A program made the translations under genes and the position numbers. A DNA stretch of 64,000 nt, from NCBI GenBank assembly GCA_028370155.1, contig CP116670.1:3782001-3846000 (forward strand). Direction: 5' to 3'. The notes under the pieces were generated by a model. The model saw only the letters and a program-made list of their open reading frames with translations. It had not been told where the DNA came from and searched no databases. Origin of the DNA: Arthrobacter sp. OVS8 (GTDB lineage: Bacteria; Actinomycetota; Actinomycetes; Actinomycetales; Micrococcaceae). Of this stretch, positions 36,398 to 46,385 are shown piece by piece. How positions within the stretch are numbered: position 1 is the first letter of the stretch; the number at the start of each line of letters is the position of its first letter.

Positions 36398-36766
36398 GTG
36401 ATTCAGCAGGAGTCGCGACTCAAGGTCGCCGACAACACGGGTGCTAAGGAAATCCTTACCATTCGCGTTCTCGGTGGATCTGGCCGTCGCTACGCAGGCA
36501 TTGGCGACGTAATCGTCGCTACCGTCAAGGACGCAATTCCGGGCGGCAACGTAAAGAAGGGCGACGTCGTCAAGGCTGTCATCGTCCGTACCAAGAAGGA
36601 ACGCCGCCGTGCGGATGGTTCCTACATCAAGTTTGACGAGAACGCAGCTGTGATCCTGAAGAACGACGGTGACCCCCGCGGTACCCGTATCTTCGGACCG
36701 GTTGGTCGTGAACTTCGCGATAAGAAGTTCATGAAGATCGTTTCTCTGGCTCCGGAGGTGCTTTAG
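36398..36766 (+). CDS. rplN: 50S ribosomal protein L14
   Basis: 122 residues from a GTG behind [46 protein letters not shown] and the end [18 protein letters not shown] are typical. L14 contacts 16S rRNA at an intersubunit bridge. It is the first gene of the spc unit, separated from rpsQ by 750 bp here. Confidence 0.98.
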   Translation: MIQQESRLKVADNTGAKEILTIRVLGGSGRRYAGIGDVIVATVKDAIPGGNVKKGDVVKAVIVRTKKERRRADGSYIKFDENAAVILKNDGDPRGTRIFGPVGRELRDKKFMKIVSLAPEVL

Positions 36767-36769
36767 TCC

Positions 36770-37129
36770 ATGGCTAAGATCAAAAAGGGTGACCTCGTTC
36801 AGGTCATCACTGGCGCCAAGGCTGAGCGCGGCGGCGACAAGGGCAAGCAGGGCAAGGTTCTGCGCGTATTCCCCGAGACCAACCGCGTGCTGGTCGAAGG
36901 TATTAACCGCGTAACCAAGCACACCAAGGTCGGTCAGTCGCAGCGCGGCACCAAGACCGGTGGCATCGAAGTGGTCGAGGCTACGATCCACATCTCCAAC
37001 GTGGCTCTGGTTGACCCGTCCACCAAGAAGCCCACCCGCGTCGGTTTCCGCACCGAGACCGTTGAGCGCGATGGCGTGAAGCGCGAAGTGCGTGTCCGCG
37101 TGGCCAAGAGCTCAGGGAAGGACATCTAA
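36770..37129 (+). CDS. rplX: 50S ribosomal protein L24
   Basis: 119 residues with a KOW domain ([20 protein letters not shown], then [20 protein letters not shown]) and the tail [14 protein letters not shown]24 starts large-subunit assembly. It begins 3 bp after rplN and overlaps rplE by one base (TAATG). Confidence 0.98.
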   Translation: MAKIKKGDLVQVITGAKAERGGDKGKQGKVLRVFPETNRVLVEGINRVTKHTKVGQSQRGTKTGGIEVVEATIHISNVALVDPSTKKPTRVGFRTETVERDGVKREVRVRVAKSSGKDI

Positions 37130-37710
37130 TGACTGAGACTCTCGAGACTCCGGCAAGCAAGATCGTTCCTCGTCTGAAGACCAAGTACGCGGATTCCATC
37201 AAGAGCTCGCTCGTTGAGGAATTCAAGTACGAGAACGTCAACCAGGTTCCCCGTCTGGTCAAGGTCGTTGTGAACATGGGTGTTGGAGATGCCGCCAAGG
37301 ACTCCAAGCTGATCGACGGCGCTGTCCGCGATCTGACCCTGATCACCGGCCAGAAGCCGCAGGTAACCAAGGCCCGCAAGTCGATCGCACAGTTCAAGCT
37401 GCGCGAAGGCATGCCGATCGGTGCACACGCAACTCTGCGTGGGGACCGCATGTGGGAATTCCTGGACCGTCTGGTCACGCTGGCTCTGCCGCGTATCCGC
37501 GACTTCCGGGGCCTCAGCGGCAAGCAGTTCGACGGCAACGGCAACTACACCTTCGGTCTGACCGAGCAGGTTATGTTCCACGAGATCGACCAGGATTCCA
37601 TCGACCGCGTTCGCGGCATGGACATCACCGTCGTGACCACTGCCAAGACCGACGACGAAGGCCGCGCGCTGCTCAAGGCGCTTGGCTTCCCGTTCAAGAC
37701 CGAAGATTAA
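37129..37710 (+). CDS. rplE: 50S ribosomal protein L5
   Basis: 193 residues. [59 protein letters not shown] and [20 protein letters not shown] are standard L5 segments. L5 binds 5S rRNA. No rpsN or rpsZ gene follows: the next gene is rpsH, after 95 bp. Confidence 0.98.
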   Translation: MTETLETPASKIVPRLKTKYADSIKSSLVEEFKYENVNQVPRLVKVVVNMGVGDAAKDSKLIDGAVRDLTLITGQKPQVTKARKSIAQFKLREGMPIGAHATLRGDRMWEFLDRLVTLALPRIRDFRGLSGKQFDGNGNYTFGLTEQVMFHEIDQDSIDRVRGMDITVVTTAKTDDEGRALLKALGFPFKTED

Positions 37711-37805
37711 TCTAGCTACGTAAAAGGTCCGCCCGCGCTGGTTCCGAGCTTTGCTCGGGAGAGCTGCACGGCGGAAACCGTTATGAGGAAGGGCAAGAGC
37801 CCACC

Positions 37806-38204
37806 ATGACAATGACAGATCCCGTCGCAGACATGCTTACGCGTCTGCGCAACGCAAACTCGGCATACCACGATTCCGTGTCTATGCCGTACAGCAAGCT
37901 CAAGGCACGCGTTGCCGACATCCTGAAGGCCGAAGGTTACATCGCCTCCTGGAAAGAAGAAGACGCTGAGGTTGGCAAGAAGCTGACCCTCGAGCTCAAG
38001 TTCGGTCCGAACCGCGAGCGTTCCATCGCTGGCGTTCGTCGTATTTCCAAGCCGGGACTGCGCGTTTACGCAAAGTCCACCAACCTGCCGCACGTGCTCG
38101 GTGGCCTGGGTGTCGCAATCCTGTCCACCTCTTCCGGCCTCTTGACTGACAAGCAGGCCGGCAAGAAGGGCGTGGGCGGCGAAGTCCTCGCTTACGTCTG
38201 GTAA
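37806..38204 (+). CDS. rpsH: 30S ribosomal protein S8
   Basis: 132 residues. [40 protein letters not shown] and the end [20 protein letters not shown] are typical. S8 binds central 16S rRNA and represses the spc operon in E. coli. rplF follows after 18 bp. Confidence 0.98.
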   Translation: MTMTDPVADMLTRLRNANSAYHDSVSMPYSKLKARVADILKAEGYIASWKEEDAEVGKKLTLELKFGPNRERSIAGVRRISKPGLRVYAKSTNLPHVLGGLGVAILSTSSGLLTDKQAGKKGVGGEVLAYVW

Positions 38205-38222
38205 CGGGAAAGGAAGAGAATA

Positions 38223-38759
38223 ATGTCACGTATTGGACGTCTCCCCATCACCGTTCCTGCCGGCGTTGAGGTCAAGGTTGACGGCTCTGTCGTCAATGTC
38301 AAGGGTTCCAAAGGCGAGCTGAGCCACACTGTGCCCAGCCCGATCGAGGTTTCCCTGGAAGATGGCACCCTGACTGTCGCCCGCCCGAACGACGAGCGCG
38401 CCTCACGTTCGCTGCACGGCCTGACCCGCACCCTGATCGCCAACATGATCCAGGGTGTCACCGCAGGCTACGAGAAGAAGCTTGAAATTGTCGGTACCGG
38501 TTACCGCGTTCAGGCCAAGGGTGCTGACCTGGAGTTCGCTCTGGGCTACAGCCACCCGGTCAACATCACGGCACCGAACGGCATCACCTTTGCAGTAGAG
38601 ACCCCGACCAAGCTCTCTGTTTCAGGTATCTCCAAGCAGCAGGTCGGCGAGGTTGCTGCCAACATTCGCAAGCTGCGGAAGCCGGACCCCTACAAGGGCA
38701 AGGGCATCCGTTACGCAGGCGAAGTCATCCGCCGCAAGGTCGGAAAGGCTGGTAAGTAA
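38223..38759 (+). CDS. rplF: 50S ribosomal protein L6
   Basis: 178 residues. [39 protein letters not shown] and the C-terminal [20 protein letters not shown] are diagnostic. L6 lies near the sarcin-ricin loop. The ATG follows GGAAAGGAAG. rplR starts 2 bp after the stop. Confidence 0.98.
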   Translation: MSRIGRLPITVPAGVEVKVDGSVVNVKGSKGELSHTVPSPIEVSLEDGTLTVARPNDERASRSLHGLTRTLIANMIQGVTAGYEKKLEIVGTGYRVQAKGADLEFALGYSHPVNITAPNGITFAVETPTKLSVSGISKQQVGEVAANIRKLRKPDPYKGKGIRYAGEVIRRKVGKAGK

Positions 38760-38761
38760 CC

Positions 38762-39145
38762 ATGGCGATCGCAATTAACAAGAAGCGTACGAACAAGAGC
38801 AAGTCTGCCCAGCGCAGCCGTCGCCAGCTTCGTATCCGCAAGCGCATCTCCGGCACGGCTGTACGTCCTCGTCTGGTCGTCAACCGTTCCGCACGCCACG
38901 TATTCGTCCAGGTTGTCGATGACACCAAGGGCCTGACCGTGGCAAGCGCCTCCACCCTGGAAGCCGACCTTCGGGCATTCGACGGTGACAAGACTGCCAA
39001 GGCCAAGCGCGTTGGCGAGCTCGTCGCCGAGCGTGCCAAGGCCGCCGGTATCGAAGCAGTTGTCTTCGACCGCGGTGGTAACAAGTACCACGGCCGGATC
39101 GCCGCCGTCGCTGACGGCGCACGTGAAGGTGGGCTGGCACTGTGA
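38762..39145 (+). CDS. rplR: 50S ribosomal protein L18
   Basis: 127 residues. The basic N-terminus ([20 protein letters not shown]) leads to [20 protein letters not shown] and the end [21 protein letters not shown]18 binds 5S rRNA with L5. It overlaps rpsE by 4 bp (GTGA). Confidence 0.98.
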   Translation: MAIAINKKRTNKSKSAQRSRRQLRIRKRISGTAVRPRLVVNRSARHVFVQVVDDTKGLTVASASTLEADLRAFDGDKTAKAKRVGELVAERAKAAGIEAVVFDRGGNKYHGRIAAVADGAREGGLAL

Positions 39146-39852
39146 CCGAAAATAACGAAAAGGACATTCAGGTGACTGAAGCTGTAGCTGCTCCGGCAAC
39201 TGAGACCGCTGCGCCTGCTACCACTGACGACCGCCGTGGTGGCGCTCGTCGTGGCGAGCGTGGCGACCGCGGCCAGGGCCGTGGCGACCGTGGTGGCCGT
39301 GGTGGCCGCGACGGTGGCCGCGAAGCCGAAAAGAGCCAGTTCGTAGAGCGCGTCGTAACCATCAACCGCGTTTCCAAGGTCGTCAAGGGTGGTCGTCGCT
39401 TCAGCTTCACCGCCCTCGTCGTCGTCGGTGACGGCAACGGTATGGTCGGCGTCGGCTACGGCAAGGCTAAGGAAGTTCCTGCCGCCATCGCGAAGGGCGT
39501 TGAAGAGGCCAAGAAGTCCTTCTTCCGCGTTCCCCGCATCGGCAGCACCATCCCTCACCGCGTTCAGGGTGAAGCCGCCGCAGGCGTTGTTATGCTGCGT
39601 CCGGCTTCCGCCGGTACCGGTGTTATCGCCGGCGGTCCGGTCCGTGCAGTACTGGAGTGCGTGGGCATCCACGACATCCTCTCCAAGTCGCTCGGTTCCT
39701 CGAACGCCATCAACATCGTTCACGCGACCGTTGATGCGCTGAAGCGCCTCGAAGAGCCGGCAGCAGTGGCAGCACGCCGCGGCCTCCCGCTCGACGAGAT
39801 CGCCCCGCCGGCAATGGTGAAGGCTCTCTTGAACCAGAAGGCAGGTGTCTGA
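39142..39852 (+). CDS. rpsE: 30S ribosomal protein S5 with RG-rich N-terminal extension
   Basis: 236 residues from a GTG overlapping rplR; S5 is usually ~165. The first ~70 residues are an Ala/Thr stretch followed by Arg-Gly/Asp repeats ([20 protein letters not shown]). The core is [39 protein letters not shown] and [21 protein letters not shown]5 helps decoding accuracy and translocation. The RG tail is frequent in actinobacterial S5 and may bind rRNA. Confidence 0.97.
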   Translation: MTENNEKDIQVTEAVAAPATETAAPATTDDRRGGARRGERGDRGQGRGDRGGRGGRDGGREAEKSQFVERVVTINRVSKVVKGGRRFSFTALVVVGDGNGMVGVGYGKAKEVPAAIAKGVEEAKKSFFRVPRIGSTIPHRVQGEAAAGVVMLRPASAGTGVIAGGPVRAVLECVGIHDILSKSLGSSNAINIVHATVDALKRLEEPAAVAARRGLPLDEIAPPAMVKALLNQKAGV

Positions 39853-39855
39853 GTC

Positions 39856-40062
39856 ATGGCTAAGAACGTGCTTGTCTCCGACGCAAAGTTGGAGATCACT
39901 CAGCTCAAGTCCGCCATTGGCGGCAAGCAGAACCAGCGCGACACCCTGCGGTCCCTCGGCCTGAAGCGGATCGGACACACCGTTGTCCGCACCGCCGACG
40001 CCGTGACCGTTGGAATGCTCAACACGGTTCCGCACCTGGTAAAGGTAGAGGAGGCGAAGTAA
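39856..40062 (+). CDS. rpmD: 50S ribosomal protein L30
   Basis: 68 residues. [34 protein letters not shown] and [11 protein letters not shown] are typical of bacterial L30. It lies 3 bp after rpsE and directly abuts rplO, whose ATG follows AGAGGAGG. Confidence 0.97.
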   Translation: MAKNVLVSDAKLEITQLKSAIGGKQNQRDTLRSLGLKRIGHTVVRTADAVTVGMLNTVPHLVKVEEAK

Positions 40063-40557
40063 ATGGCAGAGAAGAAAACCGCCGAAAAGGCACAGGGCGC
40101 CACTGCTGAGAAGCAGAACGCACTGAAGGTTCACCACCTGCGTCCCGCCCCGGGTGCCAAGACCGCCAAGACCCGTGTTGGTCGTGGTGAAGGTTCCAAG
40201 GGTAAGACCGCCGGTCGCGGTACCAAGGGTACGAAGGCCCGCTACCAGATCAAGGCTGGCTTTGCCGGCGGCCAGCTGCCGCTGCACATGCGCCTGCCGA
40301 AGCTGCGCGGCTTCAAGAACCCGTTCCGGGTTGAGTTCCAGGTTGTAAACCTGGACAAGCTCAACGAGCTGTTCCCGGAAGGTGGCGCAGTCACCGTGGA
40401 GAACCTGGTCGAAAAGGGTGCCGTTCGCAAGAACCAGCCCGTCAAGGTGCTGGGCACCGGCGACATCACCGTCAAGGTTGACGTCACCGCCCACGCATTC
40501 TCGGCCAGCGCCGCAGAAAAGATTGCTGCAGCAGGCGGAAGCACCACCGCCCTCTAA
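40063..40557 (+). CDS. rplO: 50S ribosomal protein L15
   Basis: 164 residues. [60 protein letters not shown] and [15 protein letters not shown] are typical. L15 is a large-subunit assembly protein. A strong terminator follows and separates it from secY, which has its own promoter. Confidence 0.98.
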   Translation: MAEKKTAEKAQGATAEKQNALKVHHLRPAPGAKTAKTRVGRGEGSKGKTAGRGTKGTKARYQIKAGFAGGQLPLHMRLPKLRGFKNPFRVEFQVVNLDKLNELFPEGGAVTVENLVEKGAVRKNQPVKVLGTGDITVKVDVTAHAFSASAAEKIAAAGGSTTAL

Positions 40558-40586
40558 GGAGGCGGCGGGGCAGTTGCCCGTTGTGA

Positions 40587-40628
40587 AACTCCCGGTAACC
40601 GGGGCTTCGGCCCCGGCTACCGGGAGTT
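40587..40628 (+). terminator. Intrinsic terminator after rplO
   Basis: AACTCCCGGTA(A)CCGGGGC, loop TTCG, GCCCCGG(C)TACCGGGAGTT, then more T's. The stem has 18 pairs with one mismatch. Confidence 0.9.
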
Positions 40629-40651
40629 TTTCTGTTTTTCCGGCCCTGCGA

Positions 40652-40682
40652 TTGTTCGCAAGGCGCGTCCACCCGTTAGACT
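40652..40682 (+). promoter_or_regulatory. Candidate secY promoter
   Basis: TTGTTC, 19-bp spacer, TAGACT, 60 bp before secY. The -10 matches the other TAGACT boxes. Confidence 0.4.
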
Positions 40683-40741
40683 CGGTTGTTGGGTTTATTT
40701 GACCTATCTCACACGACTTTACTTAATACTCAGGAGGACGC

Positions 40742-42052
40742 TTGCTTAGCGCATTTGGCCGGGCCTTTCGCACGCCTGATCTGCGACGCAAGTTGTTGTT
40801 CACGCTGGGAATCATCACAATCTTCCGCTTGGGTGCTTTCATCCCCTCGCCTGGTGTGAGCTACCAGAATGTCCAGCAATGCTTGCAGACCGGTGATACT
40901 TCGGGCGGTATCTACCAGCTCGTCAACCTGTTCAGCGGCGGTGCTTTGCTGCAGGTGTCTGTTTTCGCCCTGGGCATCATGCCGTACATCACGGCCAGCA
41001 TCATCGTGCAGCTGCTCCGGGTGGTCATTCCCCGGTTCCAGCAGCTCTACGAGGAGGGCGCCGCGGGCCAGTCGAAGCTGACGCAGTACACGCGTTACCT
41101 CACGATCGCCCTGGGCCTGCTGAACGCCACGACGCTGGTGTCGCTGGCGCGCTCCGGCCAGCTCCTGCCGAATTGCCAGCTGCCGATCATCCCCGACGAC
41201 AGCATCGTCACCACGATCCTCATCATCATCACGCTGACGGCCGGAACCGGCCTCATCATGTGGATGGGCGAGCTCGTGACCGAAAAAGGCGTCGGCAACG
41301 GCATGTCACTGCTCATCTTTACATCCATCGTTTCCAGCTTCCCGATGTCGCTCGGTGCCATCTGGACCTCTCAGGGTCCGGGTACCTTCTTTATGGTCCT
41401 CGTCATCGGCCTGCTGACCGTGGCCGCGGTGGTCTTCGTGGAGCAGTCCCAGCGCCGCATCCCGGTGCAGTACGCCAAGCGCATGATCGGCCGCCGCACC
41501 GTGGGCGGCACCAGCACATACATCCCGATCAAGGTGAACATGGCCGGCGTCGTGCCCGTCATCTTCGCGTCGTCGATGCTGTACCTGCCGGGGCTCATCT
41601 CGCAGTTCAACCAGCCCCAGCCAGGCGAGCCGATTGCACCTTGGGTGGAGTGGATCAACAACAACCTGGTCCGCGGCGACCAGCCGATCTACATGGTGCT
41701 CTACTTCGCCATGATTGTGTTCTTCACGTACTTCTATGTTGCGATCACTTTCAACCCTGAAGAAGTTTCTGACAACATGAAGAAGTACGGCGGCTTCATT
41801 CCGGGTATCCGTGCCGGCAAGCCGACCGCGGACTACCTGCAGTATGTGCTCTCCCGGATCACGCTCCCCGGCGCCATTTACCTGGCATTTGTGGCACTGA
41901 TCCCGCTCGTCGCACTGGTCCTGATCAACGCCAACCAGAACTTCCCGTTCGGTGGCACCTCGATCCTGATCATGGTCGGCGTCGGTTTGGAGACCGTCAA
42001 GCAGATTGATGCGCAGCTACAGCAGCGTCACTACGAAGGGCTTTTGCGATGA
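40742..42052 (+). CDS. secY: Preprotein translocase subunit SecY
   Basis: 436 residues from a TTG behind CAGGAGG. Ten membrane helices are expected. Landmarks are RRKLLFTLGIITIFRLGAFI, the plug/pore region around LVNLFSGGALLQVSVFALGI, TEKGVGNGMSLLIFTSIV and the cytoplasmic loops RRIPVQYAKRMIGRR and KYGGFIPGIRAGKPTADYL. It forms the export channel with SecE. adk starts inside its end (ATGA overlap). Confidence 0.98.
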   Translation: MLSAFGRAFRTPDLRRKLLFTLGIITIFRLGAFIPSPGVSYQNVQQCLQTGDTSGGIYQLVNLFSGGALLQVSVFALGIMPYITASIIVQLLRVVIPRFQQLYEEGAAGQSKLTQYTRYLTIALGLLNATTLVSLARSGQLLPNCQLPIIPDDSIVTTILIIITLTAGTGLIMWMGELVTEKGVGNGMSLLIFTSIVSSFPMSLGAIWTSQGPGTFFMVLVIGLLTVAAVVFVEQSQRRIPVQYAKRMIGRRTVGGTSTYIPIKVNMAGVVPVIFASSMLYLPGLISQFNQPQPGEPIAPWVEWINNNLVRGDQPIYMVLYFAMIVFFTYFYVAITFNPEEVSDNMKKYGGFIPGIRAGKPTADYLQYVLSRITLPGAIYLAFVALIPLVALVLINANQNFPFGGTSILIMVGVGLETVKQIDAQLQQRHYEGLLR

Positions 42053-42627
42053 CGAGAATGTTGATTATCGGACCTCCCGGATCCGGCAAGGGAACGCAGG
42101 CGGAGCGCATTTCTGAGCGCCTCGGCGTCGTTGCGATCTCCACGGGGGATATCTTCCGCGCCAACGTCAAAGGTGAGACGCCGCTTGGCCTCGAAGCCAA
42201 GAAGTACATGGATGCGGGCGACTTCGTTCCGGACAGCGTGACCAACAAGATGGTCCGCGACCGCCTCAGCGAGGACGACGTCGAGAACGGCTTCCTGCTG
42301 GACGGTTACCCGCGCACCACCGCGCAGGTGGACTACCTTGACGGGATCCTCGCAGACGGCGACCAGAAGCTCGACGTCGTCCTGCAGCTTACGGCCGACG
42401 ACGAGGAACTGGTCACCCGCCTGCTGGGCCGGGCCAAGGAAACCGGGCGCACTGACGACAACGAAGCCGTCATCCGGCACCGCCTGGACCTCTACCACGG
42501 CCAGACGGAAGCTGTGGTGGCCAAGTATGCCGACCGTGGCATCCTGACCCGGGTCGACGGCATCGGCGGCATCGACGAGGTCACCGACCGCGTTATGCAG
42601 GCCATCAAAGAGGCCCAGTCGGCCTGA
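42049..42627 (+). CDS. adk: Adenylate kinase
   Basis: 192 residues, a short-type enzyme with a small lid and no zinc Cys. The P-loop MLIIGPPGSGKGTQAERISE, VAISTGDIFRANV, FLLDGYPRTTAQVDYLD and RLLGRAKETGRTDDNEAVIR are diagnostic. It converts ATP and AMP into two ADP in the cytoplasm. It overlaps secY by 4 bp. Confidence 0.97.
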   Translation: MTRMLIIGPPGSGKGTQAERISERLGVVAISTGDIFRANVKGETPLGLEAKKYMDAGDFVPDSVTNKMVRDRLSEDDVENGFLLDGYPRTTAQVDYLDGILADGDQKLDVVLQLTADDEELVTRLLGRAKETGRTDDNEAVIRHRLDLYHGQTEAVVAKYADRGILTRVDGIGGIDEVTDRVMQAIKEAQSA

Positions 42628-42732
42628 TCGGCCCGTGAACTTCGAGGCTCCTCCCGGAACACCGGGAGGAGCCTCAGCCATTTGGCCGTCCGTCTCCCGC
42701 GGCGGCACAGCCCCATTGAAAGGAAGTTGCGG

Positions 42733-43558
42733 ATGGCATTCGGCCAGCCACGCATCGAATACAAAACGAACGCCCAGATGCGCTCCATGCATGAGGCCGG
42801 GCTCGTCCTCAGCCGCGCCCTTGACGCCGCTGTTGCGGCCGCCGCGCCGGGGAAGACCACCAAGGACCTCGACGCCGTGTTCGCCGCCGTGCTCAAGGAA
42901 GCCGGCGCCACGTCCAATTTCCTCGGTTACCACGGCTTCCCCGCCACCATCTGCACCTCGGTCAACGAGGAGGTGGTGCACGGGATCCCCGGCAGCCGCG
43001 TCCTGCAGGACGGTGACATCCTCTCCATCGACGGCGGCGCCATCCTGGCGGCTGGCACTCGGACTCCGCCCGCACTGTGATCGTGGGCACCGCCGACCCC
43101 GAGGACCAGCGGCTCTCCGAGGTCACCGAGGCGGCCATGTGGCACGGGATCGCCGCGCTGGCGACCGGGAAGTTCATCGGCGACATCGGCAACGCCGTGG
43201 ACGACTACGTCTCCTCGGTCCCCGGGAAGGCCCTGGGCATCCTCGAGGACTACGTGGGCCACGGGATCGGCTCCGAGATGCACATGGCTCCGGATGTGCC
43301 GAACTACCGCACCAACCACCGCGGACCCAAGATCCGCCCGGGGCTTTGCCTGGCCATCGAGCCGATGCTGGTCCGCGGAAGCATTGAAACAGCCGTGCTG
43401 GACGACGACTGGACCGTCGTGACAACGGACGGCAAACGGTCCTGCCAGTGGGAGCACTCCGTCGCGGTCCACGACAAGGGCATCTGGGTGCTGTCCGCCC
43501 CGGACGGGGAGCGGCGAAACTGGCGCCGCTCGGCGTCGTGCCCGTCCCGATTCCCTAG
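42733..43558 (+). CDS. map: Methionine aminopeptidase, type I (two frameshifts)
   Basis: Composite of about 275 residues. MRSMHEAGLVLSRALDAAV, GYHGFPATICTSVNEEVVHG and GHGIGSEMHMAPDVPNY (metal-site His) are typical, with the metal-binding Asp in SIDGGAILAGWHSDSARTVI after restoring one base near 43052. A second base is missing near 43507; repair gives a C-terminus LAPLGVVPVPIP ending at 43556-43558. It removes N-terminal Met from new proteins. Its place after secY-adk is the usual one. Confidence 0.93.
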
Positions 43559-43636
43559 GGCCTGGACCCGCGGCGCGGGCGACGCGGCGTCCCAGCGACG
43601 CGCCGGCCGAGGTTCCGCAGGGCGCACAATGGACCC

Positions 43637-44662
43637 ATGACTGCGATTACGGACGTTCCGGGACTGAGAGTGGGCCACGCCGGCCGGGCCGGCGAGGGCT
43701 GGCTGAGCGGGGTGACCGTGGTGCTGCCTCCTGCCGGGACGGTGGGGTCCGTCGATGTCCGGGGCGGTGGGCCGGGAACGCATGAGACCGACGCCCTCGA
43801 TCCGACCACACTGACCCGCACCGTGGACGCGGTGGTGCTCACCGGGGAAGCGCCTTCGGCCTGGCCGCCGCCCACGGCGCCCAGCAGTGGTGCGAGGAGA
43901 ACGGCCGGGGTTCGCCGTGACCGGCGGTGTGGTCCCTATCGTTCCTGCGGCGGCAATCTTCGACCTTGGCCGCGGCGGCGACTTCGCCGCCCGCCCGGAC
44001 GCGGCCATGGGCTACGCGGCCACGGCGGACGCCGCCGCCCGTAAGATCCAGCACGACGTCGAACGCGGCAACGTAGGAGCAGGCACCGGAGCCCTCATCG
44101 GCCGAGGAAAATACAAAGGGGAGTGGGCACAGCCTCCATCACCCTAGACAACGGAGTCGTCGTAGGAGCAATAGCGGTAGTCAACGCGCTGGGACTACCG
44201 TTCGCCACATCGAGTCAGCGGACGGAACCCGGCAGCGTGCGTCAAAGCGAGGAACGAGCGAGCACGCAGAGGGTTGCGGCTGCTGGCTCGGGAGGTGAGG
44301 CTGGAGTCGCAGACGACGCGGGTGGCGCTTCGCAGCCACCGACGCTCAACACAACCCTCGTCGTCGTCGCCACGAACGCCATCCTGGACAAGGCCGAATG
44401 CAAACGCACGGCGTCGGCCGCCCACGCCGGCCTGGCCCGGGCGCTGGATCCCAGCCACACGCTGGCGGACGGGGACACCATCTTTTGCCTCGCCACCGGC
44501 GCGCTTGCGCTGGACCGCAGCAGTGAGGCCGCCCGGCAGGTGAGTCTTATCACCCTGCAGAGTGCGGCGGCCGACGTCGTGCGCCTCGCCATCCTTGACG
44601 GGATCCGCTGCGCGGATGCCGTGAGCACGCCGGCGGGCGAATTTGGTGCATACGGCCGCTGA
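43637..44662 (+). CDS. P1/DmpA-family N-terminal nucleophile peptidase (three frameshifts)
   Basis: Composite of about 342 residues. MTAITDVPGLRVGHA, VVLPPAGTVGSVDVRGGGPG, VDAVVLTGGSAFGLAAAHG (after repair) and TTLVVVATNAILDKAECKR are family segments; the Thr in LNTTLVVV is the expected nucleophile freed by autocleavage. One base each is missing in G runs near 43849, 43910 and 44117. A 40-residue Ser/Gly/Ala-rich stretch (encoded by about 44213-44335) precedes the cleavage site and looks like a variable linker. Substrates of such aminopeptidases vary; here unknown. It sits between map and infA. Confidence 0.83.
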
Positions 44663-44681
44663 GTGCGCTACGATTGCTGGA

Positions 44682-44711
44682 TTTAACATTCGGGCCGTAA
44701 TGGCGTAGTGT
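44682..44711 (+). promoter_or_regulatory. Candidate infA promoter
   Basis: TTTAAC, 18-bp spacer, TAGTGT, about 130 bp before infA. Both boxes fit moderately. Confidence 0.45.
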
Positions 44712-44839
44712 TGTCTGTTGGTTGTCTGCCCTGTTGTGCCCTTTTGTGGCCGGGAGGCATCAGCCAATCAATCAAAAACGTCCGCGGTCATTTTCGGTGC
44801 AAGCCGAAGGGCTGCGGCAAACAACAGTTAGCGGAGGGT

Positions 44840-45061
44840 ATGGCCAAGAAGGACGGGGTCATTGAGATCGAGGGCGTTGTGACTGAGGCGCTGCCCAATG
44901 CGATGTTTCGCGTTGAGCTCACCAACAAGCACATCGTTCTGGCACACATCTCTGGAAAGATGCGCCAGCACTACATCAGGATTCTCCCTGAGGACCGGGT
45001 AGTGGTGGAGCTGAGCCCGTACGACCTGACACGTGGTCGTATCGTCTACCGCTACAAATAA
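44840..45061 (+). CDS. infA: Translation initiation factor IF-1
   Basis: 73 residues, the standard size, with GGAGGG before the ATG. The S1/OB fold shows [40 protein letters not shown] and [17 protein letters not shown]-1 binds the 30S A site during initiation. It heads the alpha operon with rpmJ-rpsM-rpsK-rpoA-rplQ. Confidence 0.98.
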   Translation: MAKKDGVIEIEGVVTEALPNAMFRVELTNKHIVLAHISGKMRQHYIRILPEDRVVVELSPYDLTRGRIVYRYK

Positions 45062-45130
45062 ACACTGGGCGGCCAGAGCAACAGCCGAAGGCCGGTCCAG
45101 CTGACCAACTGCAACACGCAAAGGAATGCC

Positions 45131-45244
45131 ATGAAGGTCAAGCCGAGCGTCAAGCAGATCTGCGAAAAGTGCAAAGTGATCCGCCGTAATGGCCGGGTCA
45201 TGGTGATCTGCGAGAACCCGCGCCACAAGCAGCGCCAGGGCTAA
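45131..45244 (+). CDS. rpmJ: 50S ribosomal protein L36
   Basis: 37 residues: [20 protein letters not shown], continuing [17 protein letters not shown]. The zinc-binding set C-x-x-C...C...H is present, so this is the zinc-containing form. It lies 69 bp after infA. Confidence 0.96.
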   Translation: MKVKPSVKQICEKCKVIRRNGRVMVICENPRHKQRQG

Positions 45245-45425
45245 TTTCCCTTCGGGAAATCCTGGGTTGCTAACCCACGCAAGTAAATAAAGGCAGCACA
45301 AGCTGATCTGGGACATTGAGCATTAACGAGTCCGGACAGCTAACCCCCGGTCGGAGGCTGGGGCCGTACGGAACGTGCGGGTGTACTGCCTACGACCTCC
45401 GGTTTATTCAAGGAGCACTGCCACT

Positions 45426-45800
45426 ATGGCTCGTCTCGCTGGCGTAGACATTCCCCGCGAAAAGCGGCTGGAAATTGCGCTTACTTACATCTACGGCGTG
45501 GGCAAGACCCGTGCACACGAAACCCTGGCTGCCACCGGCATCAGCGCGGACGTTCGGGTCAAGGACCTGTCCGACGCCGAGCTCGTCCAGCTGCGTGACT
45601 ACATTGAAGGCAACTACAAGGTTGAGGGTGACCTTCGCCGCGAAGTAGCAGCAGATATCCGCCGCAAGGTTGAAATCGGCAGCTACGAAGGTATTCGCCA
45701 CCGTAAGGGCCTGCCCGTACGCGGACAGCGCACGAAGACCAACGCGCGTACCCGCAAGGGTCCCAAGCGCACCGTCGCAGGCAAGAAGAAGACGCGCTAG
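45426..45800 (+). CDS. rpsM: 30S ribosomal protein S13
   Basis: 124 residues. The ATG gives [20 protein letters not shown]; upstream in-frame codons do not match the family. [20 protein letters not shown], then the basic end [20 protein letters not shown] are typical. S13 contacts the P-site tRNA and the L5 bridge. The ribosome site is AAGGAG. Confidence 0.98.
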   Translation: MARLAGVDIPREKRLEIALTYIYGVGKTRAHETLAATGISADVRVKDLSDAELVQLRDYIEGNYKVEGDLRREVAADIRRKVEIGSYEGIRHRKGLPVRGQRTKTNARTRKGPKRTVAGKKKTR

Positions 45801-45850
45801 TCCCTGAGGGACTAACTCGGCTTCCCCGATAACTTTCTGTAGGAGAAAAA

Positions 45851-46252
45851 ATGCCCCCGAAGACTCGTGGCGCGGTTCGCAAGCCGCGTAAGAAGGACAA
45901 GAAGAATATCGCGCTGGGCCAGGCGCACATCAAGAGCACCTTTAACAACACCATCGTGTCCATCACGGACCCGAACGGTGCTGTCATCTCCTGGGCTTCG
46001 TCCGGTGAGGTTGGTTTCAAGGGCTCACGTAAGTCCACCCCGTTCGCAGCCCAGATGGCCGCCGAAGCCGCCGCAAAGCGTGCACAGGAGCACGGTATGC
46101 GCAAGGTTGACGTGTTCGTCAAGGGACCGGGTTCCGGACGCGAAACGGCTATCCGTTCGCTGCAGGCCGCTGGCCTCGAGGTTGGGTCCATCCAGGATGT
46201 TACCCCCAGCGCCCACAACGGCTGCCGTCCGCCGAAGCGCCGCCGCGTCTAA
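45851..46252 (+). CDS. rpsK: 30S ribosomal protein S11
   Basis: 133 residues. [60 protein letters not shown] and the end [18 protein letters not shown] are typical. S11 lies on the 30S platform near the Shine-Dalgarno duplex. A hairpin follows before rpoA. Confidence 0.98.
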   Translation: MPPKTRGAVRKPRKKDKKNIALGQAHIKSTFNNTIVSITDPNGAVISWASSGEVGFKGSRKSTPFAAQMAAEAAAKRAQEHGMRKVDVFVKGPGSGRETAIRSLQAAGLEVGSIQDVTPSAHNGCRPPKRRRV

Positions 46253-46274
46253 GGCTTTCCAGCGCACCGGAGCT

Positions 46275-46300
46275 TGCCCGGACCCTCACCGGTCCGGGCA
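46275..46300 (+). other. Hairpin between rpsK and rpoA
   Basis: TGCCCGGACC and GGTCCGGGCA form a perfect 10-bp stem around CTCACC, without a T-run. With the TCATATAGCGG motif downstream it marks the rpsK-rpoA spacer as a possible processing or internal-start region. Confidence 0.55.
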
Positions 46301-46351
46301 GGCCCGGCCGCGTTAAGTCTTCAGACCGATCTTTCCACCACCTGTGTTGCG

Positions 46352-46362
46352 TCATATAGCGG
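46352..46362 (+). repeat. TCATATAGCGG motif before rpoA
   Basis: Third exact copy of the 11-mer found twice before rpoB; it ends 23 bp before the rpoA start. Its function is unknown. Confidence 0.5.
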
Positions 46363-46385
46363 ATGCTCGCCGAAAGGAAACCTAA

